From Halomonas salinarum (GTDB taxonomy: Bacteria; Pseudomonadota; Gammaproteobacteria; Pseudomonadales; Halomonadaceae), in contig NZ_WWNB01000010.1 in the NCBI RefSeq assembly GCF_012062845.1, forward strand, positions 1 to 64,000: DNA of 64,000 nt. The letters are read 5' to 3'. The notes under the pieces were generated by a model, which was not told the DNA's origin, did no database searches, and was given only the letters and a program-made list of their open reading frames with translations. Both the position numbers and the translations under genes were made by a program. Every line of letters starts with the position of its first letter. Position 1 is the stretch's first letter. Below, one piece after another: positions 45,274 through 55,318 of this stretch.

Positions 45274-46098
45274 TCAGGATTCGAAGGCCGTCGTCGCCAC
45301 CATGAGTCTGCCGGGAGCCGCGAAGCCATACCGAGACAGCACCGGTGCGAGAGTGCCGCCCGGCGCGGTTGCCCAGGAAGCACCGTGGGCTTCAACGCCA
45401 GGGTTTCCGCCGCCAGGCCTGGTGGAACAAGGCAGCGGCGCGACCACTTGCACCACGCGCCGGGCAATGGCGTCCCCCGAATCGACCCAGGTAATCGGTC
45501 GTGGAGCAGCGGCGGCGAGCGCTGGGATCAGCAACGGAAAGTGCGTACAGCCCAGCACCACGGTATCCAGCGCCGTTTCCTCCCAAAGGGGAGCCAGGCA
45601 GGCGGAGATTACATCGGGATCCAGAGGTTCGCCGGCCAATTGGCGTTCGGCCTGCTCGACCAGCGGGTCGGCGGCTAGGCGCATCACCCGGCAATCACCA
45701 GCGAAGTCGTCGATCAGCCGGCGCGTATAGGGACGATGCACGGTCGCCGAGGTCGCCAGCAGCGCAAGATGACCACTGCGACTCGCCGCCACAGCCGGTT
45801 TGATGGCTGGCACGGTACCAATGACCGGAATCTCAAGGTGGTTGCGCAGCGCCTCGAGGGCCAAGGTGCTCGCGGTGTTACAGGCAACGACCAGGGCGCT
45901 GGCGTGACTTACCGCCACGGCGGCCTGGCAGACGTCCAGAATGCGCTGTACCAGCCATTCATCCGGTTTGGTGCCATAGGGCAACATGGCGTTGTCGCAG
46001 GCATAGCAAAGCGCCACCTCGGGCAACCGGGTACGAATGGCGGCAACCACCGAGAGGCCACCTACACCGGAATCAAAGATCAGAATCGGACCGCTCAT
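45274..46098 (-). CDS. murI: Glutamate racemase
   Basis: The 274-residue enzyme provides D-glutamate for peptidoglycan. It has ILIFDSGVGGLSVVAAI at the start, the first catalytic Cys in LVVACNTASTLALEALR, and the second in VVLGCTHFPLLIPAL. The C-terminal 50 residues look less conserved and end PGRLMVATTAFES. ATG 46098 is chosen over a TTG at 46104. The upstream neighbour on the same strand is the hemerythrin-like gene, some 320 bases away. Confidence 0.93.
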   Translation of the reverse strand: MSGPILIFDSGVGGLSVVAAIRTRLPEVALCYACDNAMLPYGTKPDEWLVQRILDVCQAAVAVSHASALVVACNTASTLALEALRNHLEIPVIGTVPAIKPAVAASRSGHLALLATSATVHRPYTRRLIDDFAGDCRVMRLAADPLVEQAERQLAGEPLDPDVISACLAPLWEETALDTVVLGCTHFPLLIPALAAAAPRPITWVDSGDAIARRVVQVVAPLPCSTRPGGGNPGVEAHGASWATAPGGTLAPVLSRYGFAAPGRLMVATTAFES

Positions 46099-46104
46099 GC
46101 ACAA

Positions 46105-46414
46105 CGGGCCTGAATCTGCTGCATGGACTGAGGCTCCTTGGCGTCACTCGACGCACACCCTTGGCTTGTGTTGAAAGGCTTCTCACGGCCAGCCGCGGCG
46201 AGTTTCATCATGGCCCTGGGATCAACGACCGTTCCCGCCTGACCACCGCGAAGTGACTCATTCTACCCCAGCCACCGACCAGGGGCCGAGCCCATCACAT
46301 GCAGATACGCCGCCGCCCGGCCAAATGGCCAGGCGGCGGGATGGTACGAGACCCTGTCATTTCATGCCGTCTTATCGATGCAGGGGCGCAGAGGCAAGGG
46401 CTATTCGAGGCGGG
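46105..46414. other. Intergenic region with a GC-rich hairpin downstream of the hemerythrin-like gene
   Basis: No gene is apparent. A hairpin with arms around CGCCGCCCGGCC and GGCCAGGCGGCG lies at about 46310-46340, 75 bases after the minus-strand gene, without a T-run; it could still end that transcript. The rest probably contains the murI promoter. Confidence 0.4.
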
Positions 46415-46966
46415 TCAAACCATCGGGTCAGGCGCTGCACAGAGCTCTTCATAAAGCTCCGGGTAGGCTTCCTGAAGGCGCTCGAGCTTGGCCGCAGCCC
46501 CTTCCGGCAGGGTTTCCGCCAGTTTATCGAGGGCCGCGTCATCGAAATGTTCGCGAATCAGCGGGAAGAGCTCCTCGCGCTCTTCCCGCAGATAGGCGCG
46601 GTGGGCTTCAAGATAAGCCCCCAGGTCGTCGGCGAAACGATCCATGGGGATCGCCACGTCCATCAGGATCATATCCAGATCCTGAGAGAGCTGCATCAGC
46701 CGCTCGTGAAGGGCGTGATAATTCTTGGCCAGCCGCTCGCTCAGCCCCTCGGCTTCCGGTGCCTTGGCCATCAACTCCTGACCAAAGACCTTTTCCAGTG
46801 GCACGGTGAAACCATCCATGTAGTCGAGGATGTAATCGACCACCTCGCGCACTAACTGGAAATTGGGGCGTTCACCTTCCGCCAGCGTTTTATGCTTGAG
46901 TTTCAGCACGTGCAACAGCCGCGCCATGTTGGCGTGATCCTGGCGTAATTGATTCAGCATCGGCAT
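46415..46966 (-). CDS. Hemerythrin-like four-helix protein with degenerate metal site
   Basis: The 183-residue protein has the layout of HHE cation-binding proteins: MLNQLRQDHANMARLL at the start, a second helix VREVVDYILDYMDGF, then a third helix with HALHERLMQLS and a fourth with REEREELFPLI. His11 and Glu58 align with iron ligands, but the usual HHP after the second helix reads TVP (54-56), and His residues expected in helices three and four appear as Tyr. It may therefore not bind a di-iron centre. AGGAGG lies 7 nt before ATG 46966; an upstream frame start at 47086 is unlikely. Confidence 0.75.
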   Translation of the reverse strand: MPMLNQLRQDHANMARLLHVLKLKHKTLAEGERPNFQLVREVVDYILDYMDGFTVPLEKVFGQELMAKAPEAEGLSERLAKNYHALHERLMQLSQDLDMILMDVAIPMDRFADDLGAYLEAHRAYLREEREELFPLIREHFDDAALDKLAETLPEGAAAKLERLQEAYPELYEELCAAPDPMV

Positions 46967-47345
46967 GACGGAACCTCCTGTGCTGTCCGGGCGAACGTCT
47001 GTATGGTCATTTGATCCTACAAGCCTCCACGGGTTCGGTGATCTTTCCATGCGATCATCACTAACCGTCAATGTCTCACTCAACAATCAGAACGACCAGC
47101 ATGAAAGCAGGGGTAGTCTTAACATGAAATGGCGACGAAGGCTTACCTCACAAGCGCATCCTGTACACTCTACCCTTTTTAGATATACCTAATAAGTAAA
47201 TCTATGGTGACCCACCGGCTGCCAGCCTAGAATGTCTAACCCTAGCGCCTTCACCACCGACCTGCCTAGCGCCATCAGCTCTATTCTTATAGATATTTGT
47301 ACTGAAAAGCGACGCCGAACACTCCCGCCAGAGGACCCGATCAAC

Positions 47346-48683
47346 ATGGACCTTTTCAGCCAGCAGCACGCCCAGGAGCATGCTCCCCTAGCCTACCGGA
47401 TGAGACCGCGCCAGCTGAGCGACTATATCGGTCAGCAAGCTCTGGTCGGCCCCGGAAAGCCGCTGCGCCGCATGGTCGAAACCGCCACGGTGCGTTCGAT
47501 GATCCTGTGGGGCCCACCGGGTGTCGGCAAGACCACCCTTGCTGAGATCCTCGCCAATGAGTCCGGCGCCGAGCTTGAGCACATGTCGGCCGTGATGGCA
47601 GGGGTCAAGGATATCCGCGCGGCCGTGGAACGGGCGGGAGTAGCCCAGGGCCAGAACCGTCCTACTCTACTGTTCCTTGATGAGATCCACCGCCTCAACA
47701 AGAGCCAGCAGGATGCCCTGCTGCCGCATGTGGAATCGGGCCTTCTGACGCTGATTGGTGCCACCACCGAGAACCCTTCCTTCGAGGTCAACTCGGCGCT
47801 GCTGTCTCGGGCCAGGGTCTATGTGCTCAAGGCGCTCGATGAAGAAGAGCTGCTCTCGGTGCTGCGCCAGGCCCTTGAGGACCGGGAGCGCGGCCTGGGA
47901 ACAAGGCATATCCGTGCCGAAGATGAGGTACTCAAGCTGCTGGCCCATGCCGCTGGCGGTGATGCCCGCCGGGCGCTCGGCCTTCTGGAAACGGCCTGCG
48001 ACTTCGCCGTACCCGACGATGGCGGAGAACGGCTCGAGAAGGAGGGCCTGGCCGAAGTGCTCGGCCATCAGGCCAGTGCCTTCGACAAGCAGGGCGATCA
48101 CTTCTACGACCTGCTCTCCGCCATCCACAAGTCGATCCGCTCCTCGCGCGTCGATGCGGCACTGCTCTACATCGCCCAGTTTACCCAGGGCGGGGGTGAC
48201 CCCTTGGATGTGATCCGGCGACTGACGGCAATCGCCTCAGAAGACGTCGGCAATGCCGACCCACGGGCGCTGCCGCTGGTCATGGCCGCCTGGGATGCCT
48301 ACCTGCGCCTGGGCGACTATGAAGGCCAGCGGGCTATCGCCCAGGCGGCCATTCATCTGGCCATTGCCCCCAAGAGCAATGCCATTGACCAGGCCTGGAA
48401 CAGAGCCAAGGCATTTGCCGCCGAGCACCCGACCCTGGAAGTCCCCAGTTATCTACGCAATGCGCCTACCAAGCTGATGGAGTCTCTCGGCCACGGCCAG
48501 GGGTATCGCTACGCCCATAATGAACCCAACGGCTACCCCGCCGGGTCATCGCATGACTGCTGGCCCGAGGGCGCGCCACGCACCCGTCTCTACGCCCCCA
48601 GCGAATACGGTCAGGAGAAACGCTTCAAACAGATGCTCGACTGGCGCGCCGAGCTCGATGCACAGGCCGACCAGCAGGGCTGA
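47346..48683 (+). CDS. rarA: Replication-associated recombination protein A (AAA+ ATPase)
   Basis: The 445-residue protein acts at stalled replication forks. It shows [24 protein letters not shown], Walker [14 protein letters not shown], Walker [24 protein letters not shown], sensor 1 [23 protein letters not shown] and sensor 2 [11 protein letters not shown], then the MgsA/RarA C-terminal tetramerisation region with [16 protein letters not shown] 47346 gives the family start MDLFSQQ; the 38-codon extension from 47232 has no family likeness. lolA and ftsK lie next to it in convergent orientation. Confidence 0.94.
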   Translation: MDLFSQQHAQEHAPLAYRMRPRQLSDYIGQQALVGPGKPLRRMVETATVRSMILWGPPGVGKTTLAEILANESGAELEHMSAVMAGVKDIRAAVERAGVAQGQNRPTLLFLDEIHRLNKSQQDALLPHVESGLLTLIGATTENPSFEVNSALLSRARVYVLKALDEEELLSVLRQALEDRERGLGTRHIRAEDEVLKLLAHAAGGDARRALGLLETACDFAVPDDGGERLEKEGLAEVLGHQASAFDKQGDHFYDLLSAIHKSIRSSRVDAALLYIAQFTQGGGDPLDVIRRLTAIASEDVGNADPRALPLVMAAWDAYLRLGDYEGQRAIAQAAIHLAIAPKSNAIDQAWNRAKAFAAEHPTLEVPSYLRNAPTKLMESLGHGQGYRYAHNEPNGYPAGSSHDCWPEGAPRTRLYAPSEYGQEKRFKQMLDWRAELDAQADQQG

Positions 48684-48724
48684 TGTAGCGCGGGTCCGCC
48701 AGAAAAGCCCAAGCTCCCACAAAA

Positions 48725-48772
48725 AAAGTAAAACACAAACCGAAAGCCCCCGGCCGTAAGGCTCAGGGGCTT
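48725..48772 (-). terminator. Possible terminator of lolA
   Basis: AAGCCCC (48744-48750) and GGGGCTT (48766-48772) enclose a loop with a small internal GGCC/GGCT stem; on the minus strand a T-rich stretch follows (48721-48733). It lies 85 bases after the lolA stop. Confidence 0.45.
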
Positions 48773-48856
48773 GGGTATTTGGGCGTTGGTACTGGGGCTT
48801 AAGCACTTGGATACGACAAGGCCGATGATACAGACGGGGACGTCACCTCGAGGGCT

Positions 48857-49486
48857 TTAGCGCGCGGTCTCCCTTATCACATCGACCCCGTCGGGAATCT
48901 GGAAATTAAAACGCGCTTCATCAATGTTGGCATTCTGCTCCACGTTCCCGAAGTCGATGGCCGTGCGCTGGCCGGTACTGTCGGTCATCTGCAGCATGCC
49001 AAGCTCTTCCGAGTAGAACGTCAGCTGTAGCTCCTCGAAGAGCGTATCCGGGCTGCGAGGGTCGAGGGTAAAGGTCTCGGCAGTGCCCTGCTGGCGACGC
49101 TCGACGTCGTAGTTTGCGGTCAGCTCATCGACGCTGCCCGAGAGCAGCAGAGCCGGGGTATGAGTCACCCGTGTATCCAGCGGCTGCACGGTGACCTGTT
49201 CAAGGTCCGGATCATGCAGATAGACATCGTCACCGTCGGAGACCACCTCCTGACGATAGGGGGACTCAACCTCCCAGCGAAAGCGTCCCGGACGCGATAG
49301 CCACATGCGACCGCTCGCCTGTTGCAGGCGTTGGCCGCTGCCATCGAGGATCTGCTGCTCAAAGTCAGCCTGATAGGTGTTGATCGGCTCAAGCAACTGC
49401 GTCAGACGCTCGGCGCCGGCATCAGCAAGCGCCGTGAGGGGCATCATCAGGGCAAAGCCGAAGGTGGCAAGGCGTGTCGGTGTCAT
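48857..49486 (-). CDS. lolA: Outer-membrane lipoprotein carrier protein LolA
   Basis: The 209-residue periplasmic chaperone moves lipoproteins from LolCDE to LolB. A signal peptide (MTPTRLATFGFALMMPLTALA) ends near residue 21. The mature part has AERLTQLLEPINTYQADFEQQI, RMWLSRPGRFRWEVESPYRQEVVSDGDDVYLHDPDLEQVTVQPLD and the end DEARFNFQIPDGVDVI, all typical. ATG 49486 has AAGGAG 6 nt upstream; the frame continuing to 49633 is overlap with the ftsK end. It lies downstream of ftsK on the same strand. Confidence 0.95.
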   Translation of the reverse strand: MTPTRLATFGFALMMPLTALADAGAERLTQLLEPINTYQADFEQQILDGSGQRLQQASGRMWLSRPGRFRWEVESPYRQEVVSDGDDVYLHDPDLEQVTVQPLDTRVTHTPALLLSGSVDELTANYDVERRQQGTAETFTLDPRSPDTLFEELQLTFYSEELGMLQMTDSTGQRTAIDFGNVEQNANIDEARFNFQIPDGVDVIRETAR

Positions 49487-49642
49487 GGCGTCTCCTTGGC
49501 CGGCAATGGCCGGCGAATATGTCCTGTCTTCGCGTGCATTCAGCAAAGACGCACTACTCAGACAGGGGACGCGGCGCCAGGTTGCCCCGGCGACGCGCCT
49601 TCCTTGTTTGCTGCACGATTTGTGAAACGACAACGAGCGGCG

Positions 49643-52600
49643 TCAGTCGCCTACCGGCGGCGGCGCCAGCACTTCGCGGGAACCGTTGGTGCCCATGGAT
49701 GACACCACACCGGCGCCTTCCATGGTCTCGACCAGGCGCGCTGCACGGTTATAGCCAATCTTGAAGCGACGCTGTACGGCCGAGATCGAGGCGCGACGCG
49801 ACTCGGTGACGAACATCACCGCCTCGTCGTAGAGCGCGTCTTGCTCGGCGTCGTCATCGCCGCTACCGCCATCTCCCTCGAGTCCCGTCAGGGCATCCGC
49901 TGAGACACCGCCAGAAAGGATCTCATCGATGTACTCAGGTTCGCCGCGACGCTTCCAGTCCTCGGCGACCCGGTGCACCTCATCGTCATCGACGAAGGCG
50001 CCATGCACACGCATCGGCAAACCTGCGCCGGCCGGCAGGTAGAGCATGTCACCATGACCCAGCAGGTTCTCGGCACCGCCCTGATCGAGGATGGTCCGCG
50101 AGTCGATGCGCGAGGACACCTGGAAGGCCATGCGGGTCGGAATGTTGGCCTTGATCAGCCCCGTCACCACGTCCACCGAGGGCCGCTGGGTGGCGAGGAT
50201 CAGATGGATACCGGCGGCACGCGCCTTCTGGGCCAGTCGCGCGATCAGCTCCTCGACCTTCTTGCCGACGATCATGAACATGTCGGCGAACTCGTCGATC
50301 ACCACCACGATATAGGGCAGCTTCTCAAGCACCGGCGGGGCCTCATGCATCTGCCAGGGCTGGGGCTCCCATAGCGGGTCGGCGACCTGGGCCCCGGCCC
50401 GCTCGGCCTCGTCGAGCTTGGCGTTGAAGCCGGCAATATTGCGCACGCCCATGGCCGCCATCAGCTTGTAACGACGCTCCATCTCGGCCACGCACCAGCG
50501 CAGGGCATTGGCGGCCTCCTTCATGTCGGTGACCACCGGCGCCAGAAGATGCGGAATACCGTCATACACCGACAGCTCCAGCATCTTGGGGTCGACCATG
50601 ATCATGCGGACTTCATCGGGCGAGGCCTTGAGCAGCATCGAGATCAACATGGCATTGACGCCTACCGACTTGCCCGAGCCGGTGGTACCAGCGACCAACA
50701 GATGCGGCATCTTGCCCAGGTTGGCGACCACCGGTGCCCCGCCGATATCCTGACCCAGCGCCATGGTCAACGGCGAGCCCTCATCCTGATAGCAATCGGA
50801 ATCGATGACCTCGCGCAGACGAATCATCGCCCGGTGCGGATTGGGAATCTCGATGCCGACCGTGGGACGACCGGGAATGATCTCGACCACCCGCACGCTC
50901 TTGACCATCAAGGAGCGCGCCAGGTCCTTGGCCAGGTTACTGATCTTGGAGACCTTGACCCCGGCAGCGGGCTTGATCTCGAAGCGCGTGATCACGGGAC
51001 CAGGCCAGGTGTGCACCACCTCGGCCTTGACGCCATACTCGCGCAAGCGCACCTCGAGCAGTTCGGCCATCTCGGCGAGCTGTTCCTCGCTGTAGTTGGG
51101 CTTTTGGGCCTCGGCGGGCGTCAGCAGCCGCAAGGAGGGCAATTTCCCATCCAGGTCCGGCAGATCGTCAACCGTAGAGCGTTGATTCTGCAGGTGCTCG
51201 ACGGTCCACAGCGCAGGTTCACCCGGATCATCAGCCGCGGCACGGGCCTGGTCGGCGCTGGCGACTCTCGGCTCTAAAGGAGACGCGGGGCGCACATCGG
51301 CGTGCGCCACTGAGGCGGGCTCTGGCGTGCCTGCCTTGTCTTGCGTCACGTCCTCGTCTGCTTCCGGCCTTGTTGCCGTAGACACGCGCTCATGATGGCC
51401 TGCGCCATCCGATGCGGGGTTCGGCGCGGGCTCCGAGGCTGCCGGCGGCACTGGGGCCGCCGATGGCGCTGCTTCGGGTGCCTCACGGCCTGCGTCCCCC
51501 GCTAGCTCAGGTGCTTCATCTCGTACGGAGTCACGCGATGACTCCTCTCTGGTCGGCGCTTCGTCGTCCCAGTCCGCTTCCTGCCAGCTGATCATCGGCT
51601 CACGGCGCCCATGGCGGGCAACGGATTGCGGGGCGGACGCAGAGGACGCCATCGCCGGTGCGGGGCGATCATCCTGCTCCTGGTAGGGCTCGGTTGCCTC
51701 AGATACAGAGCCAGTCTCGGCCTCGGTATCTGAGGCTGATGCCGGTTCTGAGACCGAGGCTTGAGCCGGTTCCCGGGGAATTTCCGAGTCCTTGGCCGGC
51801 ATATCCCGCTCGGCGCGCAGCGACATCCCGGCCCAGGGCGCCTCCTCGTCATCCGGCAACACAGGCTCGGGAATCGTCTCGGCACGCATCGGGGGCGCCT
51901 TTGACGCCTCGGGTTCTGCGGTGCGCTTTCTCGCCGACGGCGCGCTTTCCGTCGTGGCCGCAGCCTGCGATGTGGATGCGGCGCTGGTTGGATGTGCCTC
52001 GCCAGCCGCTGTTGAAGCAGCTGTCATAGCGGCTGCAGACTGGGCCGCCGGCTCAGCGGTGGATGCCTTTTCGGACGCAGCCTGAGGCGCGAAGCGCTCA
52101 CTATAGGCAGCACCGGGCTGTTTGGCGGAGGGCGTGCGCTCGGGCACATCCCAAGGTATGTCGGTGCCTTGATCAGGATTCCACTGTGGCTCACGAAGCC
52201 CTGGCCCACCCTTGGGCATCTCATCGTCGCTATAGCGGCGACTCCAGGGCCAAAGGCGCTGCCACCAACGGGCGGATACTGTCGTCTCATCATTGGCATC
52301 GGCAAACGCCGTCGACTCTGACGCCTGCTCGGATTCGCCAGCAGAATCGGCGTCCACACTCAGGGCATCGGCTTCATCGCGTGCTCGTTGTGCCCGATCA
52401 CGGCACCAGGCAATGCCGCGTTGCATCAGATGGCCGGCCTCATCCATCACTCTCAGCCAGGAGACCCCGGTGAAAGGCGGAAAACCACACAGCAGCGCAA
52501 CTAATGACAGCAAGGTGGTGCCATGATTGCCCACCAGGGGTGTCAGGCTGCGCACCATTTCCTCACCGATGATGCCGCCGGCGGCATAGGGCAGCCCGCT

Positions 52601-53044
52601 TTCCGGATTGAAGAAATGCAAGGCCCCGAGGGTGGTCGTCCCCATCACCAGCAGGAAGAGCCCACCGGTGCGCACAGCGAGCCCCAGGGTGTCCCATTCA
52701 AGGTTCACCTGGCGCACACGGCTCATCCGCCAGCCGGCGAATCCCAGCATGCCCGGCCACCAGAGAGCACTGGCACCGAACAGCGAATACAGCACATCCG
52801 CAAGCCAGGCGCCCACAGGGCCCATCCAGTTGCTCACCGTCACATCCGGGCCACTATGCGACCAGCCGGGATCCGACGCCTCATAGCTGAACATGGCCAG
52901 CAGCAGGAAAACACAGGCTGCCAGCAGCAAAATCACCACGCCCTCACGGGCGGCACCTTGCAGTCGCACCCCGAAGTGGCGCGCCCTCTCCTTGGCACCG
53001 GCCGCCGATTCGCGGCGGCTACTTGCCTTGTTGTTGACACTCAA
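49643..53044 (-). CDS. ftsK: DNA translocase FtsK
   Basis: The 1133-residue protein has four N-terminal helices (about 34-54, 74-104, 123-147 and 175-192), an Ala, Pro, Glu and Ser-rich linker of about 400 residues (215-620), the motor with Walker [13 protein letters not shown] near 786 and [11 protein letters not shown], and the gamma winged helix for KOPS at the C-terminus ([28 protein letters not shown]). It segregates chromosome ends during division. The best start is a TTG at 53044 with AAGGGG 9 nt upstream; an overlapping ATG gives only a three-codon frame. It is transcribed toward lolA. Confidence 0.94.
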   Translation of the reverse strand: MSVNNKASSRRESAAGAKERARHFGVRLQGAAREGVVILLLAACVFLLLAMFSYEASDPGWSHSGPDVTVSNWMGPVGAWLADVLYSLFGASALWWPGMLGFAGWRMSRVRQVNLEWDTLGLAVRTGGLFLLVMGTTTLGALHFFNPESGLPYAAGGIIGEEMVRSLTPLVGNHGTTLLSLVALLCGFPPFTGVSWLRVMDEAGHLMQRGIAWCRDRAQRARDEADALSVDADSAGESEQASESTAFADANDETTVSARWWQRLWPWSRRYSDDEMPKGGPGLREPQWNPDQGTDIPWDVPERTPSAKQPGAAYSERFAPQAASEKASTAEPAAQSAAAMTAASTAAGEAHPTSAASTSQAAATTESAPSARKRTAEPEASKAPPMRAETIPEPVLPDDEEAPWAGMSLRAERDMPAKDSEIPREPAQASVSEPASASDTEAETGSVSEATEPYQEQDDRPAPAMASSASAPQSVARHGRREPMISWQEADWDDEAPTREESSRDSVRDEAPELAGDAGREAPEAAPSAAPVPPAASEPAPNPASDGAGHHERVSTATRPEADEDVTQDKAGTPEPASVAHADVRPASPLEPRVASADQARAAADDPGEPALWTVEHLQNQRSTVDDLPDLDGKLPSLRLLTPAEAQKPNYSEEQLAEMAELLEVRLREYGVKAEVVHTWPGPVITRFEIKPAAGVKVSKISNLAKDLARSLMVKSVRVVEIIPGRPTVGIEIPNPHRAMIRLREVIDSDCYQDEGSPLTMALGQDIGGAPVVANLGKMPHLLVAGTTGSGKSVGVNAMLISMLLKASPDEVRMIMVDPKMLELSVYDGIPHLLAPVVTDMKEAANALRWCVAEMERRYKLMAAMGVRNIAGFNAKLDEAERAGAQVADPLWEPQPWQMHEAPPVLEKLPYIVVVIDEFADMFMIVGKKVEELIARLAQKARAAGIHLILATQRPSVDVVTGLIKANIPTRMAFQVSSRIDSRTILDQGGAENLLGHGDMLYLPAGAGLPMRVHGAFVDDDEVHRVAEDWKRRGEPEYIDEILSGGVSADALTGLEGDGGSGDDDAEQDALYDEAVMFVTESRRASISAVQRRFKIGYNRAARLVETMEGAGVVSSMGTNGSREVLAPPPVGD

Positions 53045-53309
53045 GTCGCCATTCCCCTTGCGCCGTCTGTGGCGTCTTCGTGTGTCCTACATCGACAGGC
53101 ATGATACCGAGCCTTGGGGTCAGGGCACAGGGGCCATGCCACTCTTCATTCTCCCGCGCCGCCAGACATTCGCCCCCAGGGACCATGACATGCTTGAGGC
53201 GGACCGCTAACCCCGTCACACTAAGCCTGAACCACCGCATTTGAACACCTCGCGTTAAACACAGCCCTTGAGACACTCTCGTCTCTCCAACAACGAACTC
53301 GTTCTCACC

Positions 53310-54035
53310 ATGCTGCCCTGGTTGCCCCCCTCTCCTGTGCATTTTCCTTCGCTCGAACAGGCACTCGACGAGCCGGATGGCTTGCTCGCCGCAGGCGGCT
53401 CGCTTACGCCTGACTGGCTGATCGCCGCCTATCGCCGCGGCATTTTCCCCTGGTTCAGCGACGGTCAGCCGATCCTGTGGTGGAGCCCCAGCCCACGCAT
53501 GGTGCTGTTCCCTGAAGAGCTTCGCATTCGCCGCAGCCTGGCCAAACGGCTGCGCAATGCGGGCTTCACGGTGACATGGAACACGGCATTCCCGTCAGTG
53601 ATTGAAGCCTGCGCCGCCGTACGATCAGCGGAGGAAGGCACCTGGATCAACGAGGAGATGCGCGAAGCCTATATTGCGCTGCACTCGCTTGGCTATGCAC
53701 GCTCGGTCGAAGTCTGGCGCGACGGCTGCCTGGTCGGTGGTCTTTACGGCGTCGGCATGGGCCGTGTGTTCTTCGGTGAATCCATGTTTAGCCGTGAACC
53801 CGATGCCTCCAAGGTCGCGCTGGTGCATCTGACCCGCCAGCTTCAAGCCTTGGGCGGCGGTATGATCGACTGCCAGATGCATACCTCGCATCTCGCCAGC
53901 ATGGGCGCACGCGAGATCGCTCGCCAGGAATTCATCAGCTATCTTGATCAGTATATTGAGGGGCAAAAGAGCATCGCGCCGCGAATGTTCACCACGCCCC
54001 GCCACGATGACATCAATGACGAAGGGGGCCGTTGA
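53310..54035 (+). CDS. aat: Leucyl/phenylalanyl-tRNA-protein transferase
   Basis: The 241-residue enzyme adds Leu or Phe to N-terminal Lys or Arg, feeding the ClpAPS N-degron route. It has FPSLEQALDEPDGLLAAGGSLTPDWLIAAYRRGIFPWFSDGQPILWWSPSPRMVLFP, GTWINEEMREAYIALHSLGYARSVEVW, GRVFFGESMF and MIDCQMHTSHLASMGAREI. ATG 53310 (MLPWL) fits relatives, although no good Shine-Dalgarno is seen; a TTG at 53268 is the alternative. It overlaps or abuts bpt. The genes clpA and clpS of the same pathway are 1.3 kb away. Confidence 0.95.
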   Translation: MLPWLPPSPVHFPSLEQALDEPDGLLAAGGSLTPDWLIAAYRRGIFPWFSDGQPILWWSPSPRMVLFPEELRIRRSLAKRLRNAGFTVTWNTAFPSVIEACAAVRSAEEGTWINEEMREAYIALHSLGYARSVEVWRDGCLVGGLYGVGMGRVFFGESMFSREPDASKVALVHLTRQLQALGGGMIDCQMHTSHLASMGAREIARQEFISYLDQYIEGQKSIAPRMFTTPRHDDINDEGGR

Positions 54036-54037
54036 AC

Positions 54038-54778
54038 GTGAGCAGTCGCGCTCCGCAACATCCGGTTCGGGACCTGCGCTTTTTCCTGACGGTCCCTCAT
54101 GCCTGCAGCTATCTCGAGGGGCACGAAGCGACCACCCTCTTTCTTGATCCTCAGGAATCTCCCGGCCAGGGGATCTACGATGCCCTGACCCTACTCGGGT
54201 TCCGCCGCAGCGGTCGACACCTCTATCGACCTCATTGTGAGGGATGTCGTGCCTGCATCTCGGTACGCATACCGGTCGCGGAGTTTGCCGCCAGTCGCAG
54301 TCAGCGCAGGCTCATCAATCGCAATGCCGACCTGACGGTGCATGAACGTGACGCCAGCTATGACCCCGAACACTATGAACTCTATGCCCGCTATGTGCGC
54401 ACGCGCCATGCCGATGGCGACATGTTTCCACCCAGTCACGAGCAGTACCGCACCTTCCTGACGCTGGACCATGCCTATGCACGCCTGCTGGAGTTTCGGC
54501 TCGGCGATCAGCTGGTGGCCGTCACCGCCATCGATAGGCTGGGCCACGGTCTGTCAGCCATCTATACCTTCTTCGACCCATCACCGACGCTTGCTCGGCG
54601 CTCACTGGGCACTTTCGCGGTACTGCACCTGATCGAACGCGCCCGCAGCGAGCAACTGCCACACGTCTATCTGGGCTACTGGATTCGTGAATGCCGGAAG
54701 ATGGACTACAAGCGCTATTTTCAGCCCCTGGAATACCTCGATGGTCGCCACTGGCGACGCACGATTCCAATGGCATGA
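54038..54778 (+). CDS. bpt: Aspartate/glutamate leucyltransferase (Bpt/ATE family)
   Basis: The 246-residue enzyme transfers Leu to N-terminal Asp or Glu and belongs to the ATE family. It has SYLEGHEATTLFLDP, LTLLGFRRSGRHLYRPHCEGCRACISVRIPV with the Cys cluster, YVRTRHADGDMFPPSHEQYRTFL and the end YLGYWIRECRKMDYKRYFQPLEYLDGRHW. GTG 54038 is preferred because GGGGG is 9 nt upstream; TTG 54032 would overlap the aat stop. It follows aat in one transcript. Confidence 0.93.
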   Translation: MSSRAPQHPVRDLRFFLTVPHACSYLEGHEATTLFLDPQESPGQGIYDALTLLGFRRSGRHLYRPHCEGCRACISVRIPVAEFAASRSQRRLINRNADLTVHERDASYDPEHYELYARYVRTRHADGDMFPPSHEQYRTFLTLDHAYARLLEFRLGDQLVAVTAIDRLGHGLSAIYTFFDPSPTLARRSLGTFAVLHLIERARSEQLPHVYLGYWIRECRKMDYKRYFQPLEYLDGRHWRRTIPMA

Positions 54779-54968
54779 GGCAGCGCTGAACAGCGCTCAA
54801 GCACAGCATGTTTTGCCTTGACGTCCGGCATACGGCACAATACCGCGCTATATTGATGATAGGTGGCCAACGTTCCGTCCCAATCCCGGCCTTTCCGGCC
54901 GCGATGCTACCGGCGCAGTCATCATCAAGACATCGCTTTGCTAATCACCATCATGAGGAAATGCCTAT

Positions 54969-55187
54969 ATGGCTCGTGAAGACCATATCGAAATGGAAGG
55001 CGTCATCGTCGATACGCTGCCCAACACCATGTTTCGCGTCGAGCTGGAAAACGGCCACGTCGTGACCGCCCACATCTCGGGCAAGATGCGCAAGAATTAC
55101 ATCCGCATCCTTACCGGCGACAAGGTCAAGGTCGAGCTGACTCCCTACGATCTGTCCAAGGGACGCATCGTCTACCGTTCCCGTTAA
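54969..55187 (+). CDS. infA: Translation initiation factor IF-1
   Basis: The 72-residue S1/OB-fold protein reads [59 protein letters not shown], a full-length IF-1. It occupies the ribosomal A site during initiation. GAGGA stands 9-10 nt before the ATG. It is convergent with clpA, with a terminator between them. Confidence 0.98.
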   Translation: MAREDHIEMEGVIVDTLPNTMFRVELENGHVVTAHISGKMRKNYIRILTGDKVKVELTPYDLSKGRIVYRSR

Positions 55188-55232
55188 GCGTCCCGGCCCC
55201 GTCCCGGCGCGCCTTTCACCAACCGACCGGCC

Positions 55233-55264
55233 AAAAGAAGACGCCCCGTCATCAGACAGGGCGC
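55233..55264 (-). terminator. Terminator between infA and clpA, mainly for clpA
   Basis: On the minus strand GCGCCCTGTC and GACGGGGCGT form a stem with one G-T pair around loop TGAT, followed by CTTCTTTT. It lies 55 bases beyond the clpA stop. Confidence 0.65.
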
Positions 55265-55318
55265 CGGTCGGTGGTGGCTAGGCAGGTATCGCCATCAAAC
55301 CATCAAGGCTCCGAACCC

